Positions 8,706 to 17,237 of a stretch of DNA of 64,000 nucleotides are shown one piece after another. A program made the position numbers and the translations under genes. Position 1 is the stretch's first letter. Every line of letters starts with the position of its first letter. The stretch comes from Xanthomonas arboricola pv. populi (GTDB taxonomy: Bacteria; Pseudomonadota; Gammaproteobacteria; Xanthomonadales; Xanthomonadaceae). The notes under the pieces are model-generated. The model worked only from the letters and a program-made list of their open reading frames with translations, was not told the origin of the DNA and ran no database searches. The stretch is taken from assembly GCF_002939945.1 (NCBI RefSeq), contig NZ_MDEB01000002.1, forward strand, positions 346,975 through 410,974. Reading direction: 5' to 3'.

Positions 8706-9395
8706 TCAGTCCGCGCCGCTGGCAGCACGCCAGCTATGCCACAACTGCTGCACTGGCGGTGGATACCCTGCCTTGCCGGCAAGCTCGCGCTGCAGGCGCA
8801 GGCGGGCCAGCCGCGACCACACCCGGTGCGACCGCGCCAACGCCGGTTTGCGCGGCCAGGCGCGCAGTAACTGGGTGCGCCATGCGGCGGTGGTCATGTC
8901 AGCGGGCGCGGCGCTGTCGCCGGCCACACGCTGGCGTGCGTCCAGCCACTGCACTGCCACCGCAATGGCATCGCCAGGCTGGGTGCGCGCAAATAGCGCA
9001 GCTTCCACGGCAACCACGGCCTCGGCGAAGGCACCTAATGTCGCCAACGCCTGCTGCAACGATTGCGGCTGCGCACGCGCATCCTGCATTGCCGGCAAGG
9101 TATCGGCCAGTTGCACCCACGGCGCATGCACCGGCTCCAGCACCCGCCCGAGCGGATGGCGCGAGCGCCGCTGCGACCAATCGCGCAGCTCCTGCTGCCA
9201 CCACGCCAGCTTGGCGTCGGCCGGTAACGGATCGCCGGCAATGTTCATGATGTCTTCCCATTCCTGCAGCAGCGCAAACCAGGCCGCCGTGAGGCGTCGC
9301 TGCGGTTCGGGAATAAACGGCTCGGCAACCGACCATTCCGGCCAGCGCGTGCGCCACTTGTCGAGAAAACTGTCGAGAGCGCTGGATTGGCTCAT
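8706..9395 (-). CDS. Squalene/phytoene-synthase-like protein, probably catalytically degenerate
   Basis: 229-residue protein resembling the N-terminal part of the squalene/phytoene synthase fold: PEPQRRLTAAWFALLQEWEDIM corresponds to the first helix region, and LAWWQQELRDW...HPLGRVL matches the family block LxWWxxEL...HPV. Normal family members have about 280-350 residues and two DxxxD-type Asp-rich motifs for prenyl diphosphate binding; here the first is reduced to EWEDIM and no second one is evident. ATG 9395 was chosen because it starts the family-like region. It is the last gene of the efp-to-ubiG cluster. A non-catalytic role in isoprenoid or quinone metabolism is possible but unproven. 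Confidence 0.72.
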   Translation of the reverse strand: MSQSSALDSFLDKWRTRWPEWSVAEPFIPEPQRRLTAAWFALLQEWEDIMNIAGDPLPADAKLAWWQQELRDWSQRRSRHPLGRVLEPVHAPWVQLADTLPAMQDARAQPQSLQQALATLGAFAEAVVAVEAALFARTQPGDAIAVAVQWLDARQRVAGDSAAPADMTTAAWRTQLLRAWPRKPALARSHRVWSRLARLRLQRELAGKAGYPPPVQQLWHSWRAASGAD

Positions 9396-9423
9396 GGCGG
9401 GTCCAGAAGAAAACGAAAGAAGA

Positions 9424-10149
9424 TCAGGTCTGCGGCCACGCCACGGCATCCCACAGCGTCTGCGGCTGCGCGACGAGGACGTCGGCCTGCCAGCGCGACG
9501 GCTCGTCGTCGTGCAGGCGATAGCCCCACAACACCGCCACCGATGGCATCGCCGCCGCGCGTGCGGCCAGGATGTCGCGCTCGTCGTCGCCCACGTAGAC
9601 GCACTGGGCCGGCGCAACGCCGATGCGCTCGGCCGCTGTCAGCAATGGCAACGGATGCGGCTTGCGTTCGGCCAGCGTATCGCCGCCGATCAGCACCGCA
9701 CAGCGCTGTTCCCACCCCAGTTGCGGCAGGATCAGCCGCGCCAGATATTCGGGCTTGTTGGTGACCACGCCCCAGATGCAACCGGCGCGCTCCAGGCGCA
9801 GCAGCAGTTCTTCGACGCCATCGAACAGCTGCGACTGCGTGCCGATCAAGGCCTCGTAACGACGCAGGAATTCCGGCACCAGCGCATCGCGCGCGACCGC
9901 ATCGAGTTCCGCAAACGCGACCGCCAGCATCGCGCGCGCGCCCTTGGACACCACCGGCCGCAACTGCGCCAACGCGATCGGCGCACGACCACGCGCATCC
10001 AGCATCGCGTTGACGGTCGCCAGCATGTCCGGCGCGCTATCGAGCAGGGTGCCATCCAGATCGAACAACACCGCACGCGGAAACTTCGACGATGCAACGG
10101 CGTCTTTCCGCTGAGCTTCGTCATCTTGGACTCGGAATGGCTCGAACAT
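9424..10149 (-). CDS. gph: Phosphoglycolate phosphatase, HAD family
   Basis: HAD-superfamily phosphatase that removes 2-phosphoglycolate formed in DNA repair and metabolism. Motif I is FDLDGTLLDSAPD (nucleophile and acid/base Asp), motif II is the Thr of VVTNKP, and motif III/IV is KPHPLPLLTAAE...YVGDDERD. 241 residues from ATG 10149; about 25 residues precede motif I, slightly longer than E. coli Gph, but no other Met or GTG codon lies between. It sits directly downstream of ubiG, a common gammaproteobacterial order. A related HAD phosphatase specificity cannot be excluded. Confidence 0.88.
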   Translation of the reverse strand: MFEPFRVQDDEAQRKDAVASSKFPRAVLFDLDGTLLDSAPDMLATVNAMLDARGRAPIALAQLRPVVSKGARAMLAVAFAELDAVARDALVPEFLRRYEALIGTQSQLFDGVEELLLRLERAGCIWGVVTNKPEYLARLILPQLGWEQRCAVLIGGDTLAERKPHPLPLLTAAERIGVAPAQCVYVGDDERDILAARAAAMPSVAVLWGYRLHDDEPSRWQADVLVAQPQTLWDAVAWPQT

Positions 10150-10173
10150 CACCAGCGCCGGTGTCTGTTGTTG

Positions 10174-10200
10174 CGATTCCCGAATCCCGATTCCCGATTC
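10174..10200. repeat. GATTCCCGAATCCC-type short repeat
   Basis: Three iterations of a GATTCCCG unit between gph and ubiG. The same unit recurs at 24493-24569 and 29371-29400. Confidence 0.7.
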
Positions 10201-10201
10201 G

Positions 10202-10921
10202 TCACGGCTTCACCGCATAAGCAAGGTAATTGACCTCGGTCCGCGACGACAGGCGCGCACGATTGCGCCACGGCTCGTACAGCATACCGCTGACGTCTTC
10301 CAGCTGCAGTTCGGCGTTGCGCAACCACGCCGCAAGTTCTGCCGGCTTGATGAAATCCTTGTAGTGATGCGTGCCCTTGGGCAGCAGCCGCGCAATGTAT
10401 TCGGCGCCGATCACCGCCAGCGCGAACGCGGCCGGCGTGCGATTGAGCGTGGACAGGAACAGCTTGCCGCCGGGCTTGAGCAGGCTGGCGCAGGCGCGGA
10501 TGATCGCGGTCGGGTCCGGCACGTGCTCGAGCATTTCCATGCAGGTCACCGCATCGAAGCTGCCCGGCTGTTCGGCGGCCAGGTCTTCCACCGACTGCAC
10601 GCGATAATCCACCTGCACGCCCGATTCCAGGCTGTGCAGGCGCGCCACCTTGACCAGCTCCGGCGCCAGATCGATCGCCGTGACCTGCGCGCCCAGACGC
10701 GCCATCGACTCGCTGAGCAGACCACCGCCGCAGCCGACATCGAGCACGCGCGCACCGGCCAGGCCCAGCCGTGCGGACACATAGTCCAGGCGCACCGGAT
10801 TGAGCGCATGCAGCGGCTTCTGCGGGCCGTCGGCATCCCACCAGCGGTTGGCCAATGCTGCGAACTTGTCCAGCTCGCTCTGATGGAAGTTGCTGGACGT
10901 GGACTGGGTGTTCGGATTCAT
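10202..10921 (-). CDS. ubiG: Ubiquinone biosynthesis O-methyltransferase UbiG
   Basis: SAM-dependent O-methyltransferase acting at two O-methylation steps of ubiquinone synthesis. 239 residues; start at ATG 10921 preceded by GGAG. SAM motif I is [16 protein letters not shown], followed by an acidic residue in [13 protein letters not shown], then [16 protein letters not shown] and [15 protein letters not shown]. The N-terminal block [10 protein letters not shown]...[13 protein letters not shown] is diagnostic of UbiG. It lies between mtaD and gph as in many gammaproteobacteria and is probably cotranscribed with them. Confidence 0.97.
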   Translation of the reverse strand: MNPNTQSTSSNFHQSELDKFAALANRWWDADGPQKPLHALNPVRLDYVSARLGLAGARVLDVGCGGGLLSESMARLGAQVTAIDLAPELVKVARLHSLESGVQVDYRVQSVEDLAAEQPGSFDAVTCMEMLEHVPDPTAIIRACASLLKPGGKLFLSTLNRTPAAFALAVIGAEYIARLLPKGTHHYKDFIKPAELAAWLRNAELQLEDVSGMLYEPWRNRARLSSRTEVNYLAYAVKP

Positions 10922-10950
10922 GCGGAGCTCCGTGATGGGAGGACGCGCGC

Positions 10951-12300
10951 TCAGGCGCGGACGGTGCGGATGCGCTCGCGCCACTGCCGCGCATTGGCGA
11001 CCAGGGCAGCGGTATCCATGTCGATGAGCTCGCGCTGCACCAGCTTGGGCTTGCCGGCGATCCACACATCGGTGACCTGGTGACGGCCGGCGGCGTAGAT
11101 GAGTTGCGACAGCACATGATGCAGCGGCTGGGTCTCCAGTGCAGACAAGTCGACGCAGACCAGATCGGCCTGCTTGCCGATTTCGATCGAACCGATCCTG
11201 TCGCCGAAGCCCAACGCACGCGCGCCGCCCAGCGTGGCCGCGCGCAGCGTGGTGGCCGCATCCAGCGCGGTCGCATCGTTGGCCACAGCCTTGGCCAGGA
11301 TCGCTGCCGTGCGGTTCTCGCTGAACATGTCCAGGTCGTTGTTGCTGGCGCAGCCGTCGGTGCCGATGGCCAGATTCACACCGGCACGTTGCAGTGCGCA
11401 GGCCGGGCAAAAGCCCGAGGCGAGCTTGAGGTTGGACTCCGGGCAGTGCACCACGCTGACGCCGCGCTCGGCGCATAGATGGATCTCCGCCTCGGTGAGC
11501 TGGGTCATGTGCACGGCGATCAGGCGGTCGTTGACCAGGCCCAGGCGATCCAGGCGCGCCAGCGGGCGCTGCCCGTATTGCGCGACCGAATCGGCCACTT
11601 CCTGCGCGGTTTCGTGCGTGTGCAGATGTACCGGCAGATCCAGCTGGTCGGCCAGCATGCGCACGCGCTCGAAGTTGGCATCGTTGACCGTGTACGGCGC
11701 ATGCGGCGCGAAGGCGGTGCTGATCAGCGGATCGTCGCGCCACTGGTCATGCAGCTCGCCGGCCCGTGCGAAGTATTCGTCGTCCGACGATGCCCAGGCG
11801 GTGGGGAAATCGATGATCACCGCGCCGACCAGCGCACGGAACCCGTGCTGCTTGTACACGGCCGCCTGCACATCGGCGAAGAAGTAGTTTTCGTTGACGC
11901 AGGTGGTCCCGCCACGCAGCATTTCGGCGATCGCCAGCGTGGTGCCGTCGGCCACGAATTCCGGCCCGATCACCGCCGCTTCCACCGGCCAGATGTGCTG
12001 CTGCAGCCACACCATCAGCGGCAGATCGTCGGCAACGCCACGCAGCAGCGTCATCGGGTTATGCGTATGCGCATTGACCAGGCCCGGGATCAGGGCAGCC
12101 TCCGGGCGCGAGACGGTCTGCGTCGGCGCAAACCGCAGGCGCGCCTCGGCGGTCGGCAGGATCGCCACGATGACGCCGTTGTGCACCGCCACCGCGTGAT
12201 CGTCGAGCACCACCGCATGCGGCTCGATCGGCACAACGTAACCGGCTTCGATCAACAGGTCGCAGACTTCGGGAGGGGCATTGGTCATGAGCGGATCCAT
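10951..12300 (-). CDS. mtaD: 5-methylthioadenosine/S-adenosylhomocysteine deaminase (TRZ/ATZ amidohydrolase)
   Basis: Amidohydrolase predicted to deaminate methylthioadenosine and S-adenosylhomocysteine, which would relieve product inhibition of SAM-dependent enzymes such as the UbiG encoded next. 449 residues. Metal and active-site features: [19 protein letters not shown] (HxH), [21 protein letters not shown] and [17 protein letters not shown] 12300 follows the upstream stop closely; ATG 12288 (MTNAPPE) is an equally plausible start. Substrate is assigned by family and neighbourhood; guanine or other aryl-deaminase activity is the alternative. Confidence 0.88.
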   Translation of the reverse strand: MDPLMTNAPPEVCDLLIEAGYVVPIEPHAVVLDDHAVAVHNGVIVAILPTAEARLRFAPTQTVSRPEAALIPGLVNAHTHNPMTLLRGVADDLPLMVWLQQHIWPVEAAVIGPEFVADGTTLAIAEMLRGGTTCVNENYFFADVQAAVYKQHGFRALVGAVIIDFPTAWASSDDEYFARAGELHDQWRDDPLISTAFAPHAPYTVNDANFERVRMLADQLDLPVHLHTHETAQEVADSVAQYGQRPLARLDRLGLVNDRLIAVHMTQLTEAEIHLCAERGVSVVHCPESNLKLASGFCPACALQRAGVNLAIGTDGCASNNDLDMFSENRTAAILAKAVANDATALDAATTLRAATLGGARALGFGDRIGSIEIGKQADLVCVDLSALETQPLHHVLSQLIYAAGRHQVTDVWIAGKPKLVQRELIDMDTAALVANARQWRERIRTVRA

Positions 12301-12306
12301 AAAAGG

Positions 12307-13155
12307 TTAGTTGTCGAACGGCCAGCGGGGATCGCCACCGGCCACAGGCACATAGCGCTGGCCGTTGTAGCGCAGCACCTGGCGCGCGCGACGGGTGCGT
12401 TCGGTATCGGTGTCGCTGCCAGCGGCGCTCTCCACGGTAGATACGTTGGCTGTCAGCACGATGTCCGCATATCCGGCATGTACCTGCGGCGCCATGCTCA
12501 CGCTCAGATTGGCGACTTCGGTGATCACATCGTCCTTCCCCAGACTGCACGGCTCGCCTTTCACACGTTGCCACGCATAAAGATCGCGTTGCAGCACCGG
12601 GCGCAGGCTGCGCCCCTCACGCACCAGCAGGGTCAATGCCTGATTGCTGTAAAAATCCGGGCAGCTGGGCCCGCGCGCGGCGCTGCGCACCACCACGCCG
12701 ATCGCACGCACGCCCTTGGCCAGGTCGTAGCGCGCGGTGTCCAGGCGCAGGCTGTCGGCAGCGAGTTCGAAGGCGGCGTCCTCGCCCATTGCCTGCGCGT
12801 AGAACGCCCGCACCTTGCCGCTGGCGGCATCGAGCATGGCCACGCGCAACTCGAGGTCGCGCTCGCCAGGCACGCTCTCCGCGTCGCCAGCAAATGCGAT
12901 TGCCGCCAGCCGGATCGCAGGATCGTTCGGCCACGGCTTACAGGTCTGGGCCACCAAACGGTCGACCGGCACCGTGGCGGCAGCGCCGCCCACCACGCCG
13001 GACGTTGCAATGGCCGCAACGGCGGCCACGTCACCGGCGGCGCACGTTGCGGCAGCCGATTGCGCAAACGCCGGGCACGCCACGAGCGCACCCCACAGCC
13101 CCAACACGACACTGGCACCGCGTCCCGCTCGATCAGGCCAGTGTGCCGGACGCAT
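12307..13155 (-). CDS. Exported hypothetical protein
   Basis: 282 residues with a Sec-type signal (about 1-31: positive start, hydrophobic VVLGLWGALVACP, cleavage near AFAQS). The mature part is Ala-rich with about six cysteines (TCAAGD, QTCKPW, PSCPDF, EPCSLG), suggesting disulfides in the periplasm. No domain recognised. Only 4 bp separate it from the efp stop, so it is likely read from the efp transcript. I find no catalytic motif. Confidence 0.8.
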   Translation of the reverse strand: MRPAHWPDRAGRGASVVLGLWGALVACPAFAQSAAATCAAGDVAAVAAIATSGVVGGAAATVPVDRLVAQTCKPWPNDPAIRLAAIAFAGDAESVPGERDLELRVAMLDAASGKVRAFYAQAMGEDAAFELAADSLRLDTARYDLAKGVRAIGVVVRSAARGPSCPDFYSNQALTLLVREGRSLRPVLQRDLYAWQRVKGEPCSLGKDDVITEVANLSVSMAPQVHAGYADIVLTANVSTVESAAGSDTDTERTRRARQVLRYNGQRYVPVAGGDPRWPFDN

Positions 13156-13159
13156 CGTC

Positions 13160-13726
13160 TTACTTGACGCGCGCCGAGTATTCGCCCGAGCGGGTGTCGA
13201 CCTTGATGATTTCGTCCTGGTTGACGAACAGCGGCACGCGCACCACCGCGCCGGTTTCCAGCGTCGCCGGCTTGCCGCCGCCGCCGGAGGTATCGCCGCG
13301 CACGCCCGGGTCGGTCTCGGTGATCTTCAGCTCGACGAAGTTCGGCGGCTGCACCCAGATCGGCGCACCGTTCCACAGCGTCACGATGCAGTCTTCCTCG
13401 CCCTTGAGCCACTTGTCGGCGCCGCCCATGCCGGCCTTGTCGGTCTGCACCTGCTCGAAGGTTTCCGGGTCCATGAAGTGCCAGTACTCGCCATCGCTGT
13501 ACAGGTAGCGCATGTCGGTATCGACCACGTCGGCCACTTCCACGTCGTCGGTCGCCTTCATGGTCATTTCGACCACGCGGCCGGACTTGATAAAGCGGTA
13601 CTTCATGCGGGTGAAGGCCTGGCCCTTGCCCGGCTTGACGTATTCGGTCTCGGTGATGACCGCCGGCTCGTTGTTGACCAGGATCTTCATGCCGTTCTTG
13701 ACGTCGTTCATGCCAACAGTGGCCAT
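13160..13726 (-). CDS. efp: Elongation factor P
   Basis: Translation factor that rescues ribosomes stalled at polyproline. 188 residues, exactly the usual length, starting at ATG 13726 with GAGGAG ahead; the longer open frame to 14197 is antisense to epmB. The modification site loop is KPGKGQAF with Lys34, the residue beta-lysylated by EpmA after EpmB supplies beta-lysine. Conserved end GEYSARVK. The gene is divergent from epmB, the enzyme of that pathway, across about 100 bp. The window encodes several proline-rich proteins (such as AmiC) that would depend on it. Confidence 0.98.
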   Translation of the reverse strand: MATVGMNDVKNGMKILVNNEPAVITETEYVKPGKGQAFTRMKYRFIKSGRVVEMTMKATDDVEVADVVDTDMRYLYSDGEYWHFMDPETFEQVQTDKAGMGGADKWLKGEEDCIVTLWNGAPIWVQPPNFVELKITETDPGVRGDTSGGGGKPATLETGAVVRVPLFVNQDEIIKVDTRSGEYSARVK

Positions 13727-13829
13727 GGTGCAGCTCCTCGATAAGACCACGACCTGCCACAGGCCGTGGCAGGTCGGATTAGAATGGGGCGCCCGCCGCA
13801 ACCGGCGGGCATTGGTTTTGTGACCGCAC

Positions 13830-14855
13830 ATGATACCCGCAGCCCCCCTCGCCTTGCAGCCATCTCCGCCTCCCACCCTGCAGCCGCCGCGCTGGCAGCA
13901 GCAGTGGCGCGACGCCGTGCGCGACCCGCGCGCGCTGCTGGCGCTGCTGGGCCTGGACGCGCAGGCGGCCGGGATCAGCGATGCCGCCGCCCAGTTCCCG
14001 CTGCGGGTGCCGCAGGCATTCGTGGCGCGCATGCGCCGTGGCGACCTGCACGACCCGCTGCTGCGCCAGGTGCTGCCACTGGACGATGAAATGCGGCCGG
14101 TGCCGGGCTTCGGCCTGGATGCGGTCGGCGATGGCGCCGCCAAGACCGCCGACGGTGTGATCCAGAAATACCGCGGCCGCGCGCTGCTGATCGCCACCGG
14201 CAGCTGCGCGGTGCACTGCCGCTACTGCTTCCGCCGCCACTTTCCGTATGCCGAGGAAACCGCCGCGCGCGACGGATGGCGCCACGCGGTCGCCGCGATC
14301 GCAGCCGACCCAGGCATCGACGAAGTGCTGCTGTCCGGCGGCGACCCGCTGTCGCTGGCCACCGGCAAACTGGCCGAACTCACCGACGCGCTGGCCGCCA
14401 TCGGCCATATCAAGCGCCTGCGCATCCACAGCCGGCTGCCGATCGTGCTGCCCGAGCGCGTCGACGCGCCGCTGCTGGCCTGGCTGCGCAGCCTGCCGTG
14501 GCCGGTGGCCTTCGTGGTGCATGCCAACCATGCCAACGAATTCGATACCGCCGTGGACGATGCCATGCGTGCCCTGCGCGAGGCCGGCGCGCAGTTGCTC
14601 AATCAGGCCGTGCTGCTGCGCGGCGTCAACGACAGCGTGGACGCGCTGGCGGCCCTGAGCGAACGCAGCTTCGCCGCCGGCGTGCTGCCGTATTACCTGC
14701 ATCAGCTCGACCGGGTGGCCGGCGTGGCGCATTTCGAAGTGGACGATGCCCGCGCGCGCGCGCTGCACACCGAGCTGGCCACGCGCCTGTCCGGCTACCT
14801 GGTGCCGCGCCTGGTGCGCGAAATCCCCGGCGACACCGGCAAACGGCCGCTGTAA
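13830..14855 (+). CDS. epmB: EF-P beta-lysylation protein EpmB (lysine 2,3-aminomutase-like radical SAM)
   Basis: Radical-SAM, PLP-dependent enzyme that isomerises lysine to beta-lysine for EF-P modification. 341 residues. The iron-sulfur signature is [11 protein letters not shown] (Cys126, Cys130, Cys133); further family blocks are [13 protein letters not shown] and [16 protein letters not shown], and [17 protein letters not shown] near the C-terminus carries the PLP-site region. Divergent from efp, so the pair shares a promoter region. epmA is not in the window. The REP hairpins at 14881-15114 follow and may end the transcript. Confidence 0.96.
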   Translation: MIPAAPLALQPSPPPTLQPPRWQQQWRDAVRDPRALLALLGLDAQAAGISDAAAQFPLRVPQAFVARMRRGDLHDPLLRQVLPLDDEMRPVPGFGLDAVGDGAAKTADGVIQKYRGRALLIATGSCAVHCRYCFRRHFPYAEETAARDGWRHAVAAIAADPGIDEVLLSGGDPLSLATGKLAELTDALAAIGHIKRLRIHSRLPIVLPERVDAPLLAWLRSLPWPVAFVVHANHANEFDTAVDDAMRALREAGAQLLNQAVLLRGVNDSVDALAALSERSFAAGVLPYYLHQLDRVAGVAHFEVDDARARALHTELATRLSGYLVPRLVREIPGDTGKRPL

Positions 14856-14880
14856 ACACCCGGCTCAACCACATCGGATC

Positions 14881-14947
14881 GTAGGAGCGCACCCGGGCGC
14901 GACGAAGCATGACCGGTAACACCCGTCGCGCCCGGGTGCGCTCCTAC
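14881..14947. repeat. REP-like palindrome, perfect 24-bp arms
   Basis: Left arm 14881-14904 begins GTAGGAGCGCACCCGGGCG; right arm 14924-14947 is its exact reverse complement, with a 19-nt loop. It lies between convergent epmB and the GGDEF/EAL gene and could stop transcription from both sides, though without a T run. Confidence 0.85.
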
Positions 14948-15028
14948 GCTGGTATCCGACGCCGCAGCGAATGCACGGAACCCCAAGCAATAGCTGCTGT
15001 AACCGTCGAACTCCCCGAACACCTCGTC

Positions 15029-15114
15029 GTAGGAGCGCGCCCGGGCGCGACGAAGCCTCCTGATAAAGCCTCAATTGCCCGGTAAAGCCCCGTCGCGCCC
15101 GGGTGCGCTCCTAC
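15029..15114. repeat. REP-like palindrome, second copy
   Basis: Left arm 15029-15052 (begins GTAGGAGCGCGCCCGGGCG), right arm 15091-15114, 24-bp arms with one mismatch and a 38-nt loop. Same family as 14881-14947 and as the units at 19969-20595. It ends 6 bp before the stop codon of the neighbouring gene. Confidence 0.85.
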
Positions 15115-15119
15115 GCTGC

Positions 15120-17237
15120 TCAGCCCGCGGCGATCAGCTTGACCATATCGGCCGGGCTCAGCGGGCGGCTGAACCAGTAGCCCTGACCCAGATCGCAGCC
15201 GCGTTCGCGTAGCAGGTTGAACTGCGCTTCCTGCTCGATTCCCTCTGCAACCACCGTGATGCCCAGCGAATGCGCCATGCCGATGATGGCCGTGGTCAGC
15301 GCAAGATCGTCAGGGTCGCGCTGCAGGTCGGCGATGAAACTCTTGTCGATCTTGACCCCATCCACCGGCACCTGGCGCAGATGGCTCAAGCCGGAGAAAC
15401 CGGTGCCGAAGTCGTCCAGCCACACCTTCACACCGGTGCGGTGCAATTGATCGAGCAGGCTGGCGGCCATCATTTCGTCGCCGATCACCGCCGTTTCGGT
15501 CAGCTCCAGATGCAGCCGCGCGGCCGGCAGGCCGGATTCGGCCAGGCACTCGGCCACGGTGTCGATCAGGTCGCCACTGCGCAGTTGACGTGGCGAGACG
15601 TTGACCGAGATGAACAAGCCCTCGCCCAGCACCGGCCATTGCGCCGCTTCCAGGCAGGCCGCACGCAGCACCTTGGGGCCGATCACCTCGATCAGGCCGC
15701 TCTGCTCGGCGATATCGATAAAGGTGGATGGCGCAATCGTGCCCAGCGCCGGGTGCTGCCAGCGCAACAACACTTCCACCCCCACCAGCACGCGGTCGCT
15801 GGTGCGGTAGATCGGCTGATAGACCAGCCGCAACTCGTCGCGATCCCAGGCCCCGCGCAACTCGTGCTCCATGTGCACGCGCCGCTCCACCGCATGGTCG
15901 GCCGCGCGGCTGTAGAAGCGATGGCAGTTCTTGCCGGCGACCTTGGCCTGGTACATCGCGATATCGCCGTTCTTCAGTAACGCAGTGGCGTTGCTGGCAT
16001 CGTCCGGGAACAGCGTGATGCCGATCGAGGTGCCCAGGAACACCTCCCGTCCCTGCACATTCAAGGGGCGGCTCAATTCGTGCACCAGCCGGTCCGCGAG
16101 CTGGGCGGCAAGCAGGCTGACGTCGCCGTTCTGCAGCAGGATCACGAACTCGTCGCCACCAAAGCGCGCCAGGATCGCGTCGTCGCCGCCCAACGCACCG
16201 ACCGCGCGGCTGATCCGGCTGGCGAACTGCAGCAAGGCCTCGTCGCCGGCCTCGTGGCCCAGCGTGTCGTTGACGCGCTTGAAGTCGTCGATATCGGCAA
16301 ACAGCAGCGCCAGCTTGCTGTCGGTGCTGCGGGCGGTGTTGAGCAGATGATCCAGGCCTTCGCGGAACCCCAGCCGGTTGGTCAGTCCGGTCAACGCATC
16401 GGTGTAGGCCATGTGGCGCACCTCGCGATCGTGCCGGGCGATGCTCTCGCTCATGCGGCCGAAGGCGGAAATCAACTCGCCGATCTCGTCGTTGCGCGGA
16501 TGCGGCGGCAACTGCACCGCATAGTCGCCACGCTCGATCTGGCGCGCGGCCGCGGCCAGCAACCGCACCGGCGCCACCAGGGTGCGCTGCACGTAGATGG
16601 CCAACAGCACCCCCAGCGCGACCAGCGCGGCCAGCAGTACCAGCAGCCAGCCCAGATCGCGCTTGCCGATCGCGTTGAGGTTCTGCACCAGGGTCAGGTT
16701 GGCGCCGGATTCCATCCTGCGCACCTGCTCACGCGACATGCCCACCCGCACGCCGCCGATGCGCTGGTCGCCGATCTTGATTGGCGCCGTCACGTCCAGC
16801 ACTTCGGGGGAGGACTGCAACAACGTGACGCGCGCAGTCACCGCCCTGGTTGCGAGCGGGTCGGTCATGGCCTGACCGTAATGCTGCAGATTGGGCGAGC
16901 CGTCGTGCACCAGCCGGCCGCGTCGATCGAACACCAGCACGTAGCTCACCACCCGCTGCCGCGAGGCATTGCGCACCAGCGCACCCACTGTGCCCAGGTC
17001 GGAGTAGTACAGCGGATTGGCAAGGCCGTTCGCCAGTTCGGTGGCCAGGGTCTCGCCACGCGAGCGCAGGCTGCGATCGAACAGCTCGTGCAGAATCTGC
17101 GCGCTGAGCCCGCGCACTTCGCGCTGCATCGCGCTCTGGCGCTGCAGCAGCGACGCCAGGATCGCACCGACCAGCAGCAGCGTCAGCGCCATCACCAATA
17201 AAAAGCGTGCCTGCAATCCAAAGCGCACCTGAGTCAT
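15120..17237 (-). CDS. Membrane GGDEF/EAL protein coupled to periplasmic receptor
   Basis: 705-residue c-di-GMP enzyme: TM helix (about 10-30), periplasmic sensor region, second TM (about 197-217), HAMP segment, GGDEF domain and EAL domain. The cyclase signature RFGGDEF is intact. The EAL domain has EVL in GVEVLLRWQHP and keeps SVNVSP, ELTET, DDFGTG, DKSFI and EGIE, so phosphodiesterase residues look present too. ATG 17237 overlaps the stop of the upstream PhnD-like receptor gene by 4 bp. From memory, an X. citri pair of this layout has been reported as a bipartite receptor-diguanylate cyclase system, the receptor controlling the cyclase. Net activity cannot be told from sequence. Confidence 0.93.
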   Translation of the reverse strand: MTQVRFGLQARFLLVMALTLLLVGAILASLLQRQSAMQREVRGLSAQILHELFDRSLRSRGETLATELANGLANPLYYSDLGTVGALVRNASRQRVVSYVLVFDRRGRLVHDGSPNLQHYGQAMTDPLATRAVTARVTLLQSSPEVLDVTAPIKIGDQRIGGVRVGMSREQVRRMESGANLTLVQNLNAIGKRDLGWLLVLLAALVALGVLLAIYVQRTLVAPVRLLAAAARQIERGDYAVQLPPHPRNDEIGELISAFGRMSESIARHDREVRHMAYTDALTGLTNRLGFREGLDHLLNTARSTDSKLALLFADIDDFKRVNDTLGHEAGDEALLQFASRISRAVGALGGDDAILARFGGDEFVILLQNGDVSLLAAQLADRLVHELSRPLNVQGREVFLGTSIGITLFPDDASNATALLKNGDIAMYQAKVAGKNCHRFYSRAADHAVERRVHMEHELRGAWDRDELRLVYQPIYRTSDRVLVGVEVLLRWQHPALGTIAPSTFIDIAEQSGLIEVIGPKVLRAACLEAAQWPVLGEGLFISVNVSPRQLRSGDLIDTVAECLAESGLPAARLHLELTETAVIGDEMMAASLLDQLHRTGVKVWLDDFGTGFSGLSHLRQVPVDGVKIDKSFIADLQRDPDDLALTTAIIGMAHSLGITVVAEGIEQEAQFNLLRERGCDLGQGYWFSRPLSPADMVKLIAAG

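Noticed and set aside
8047..8870. Several 60-90-codon frames between polygalacturonase and the squalene-synthase-like gene
   Set aside because: They translate the palindromic repeats in more than one frame and duplicate each other.
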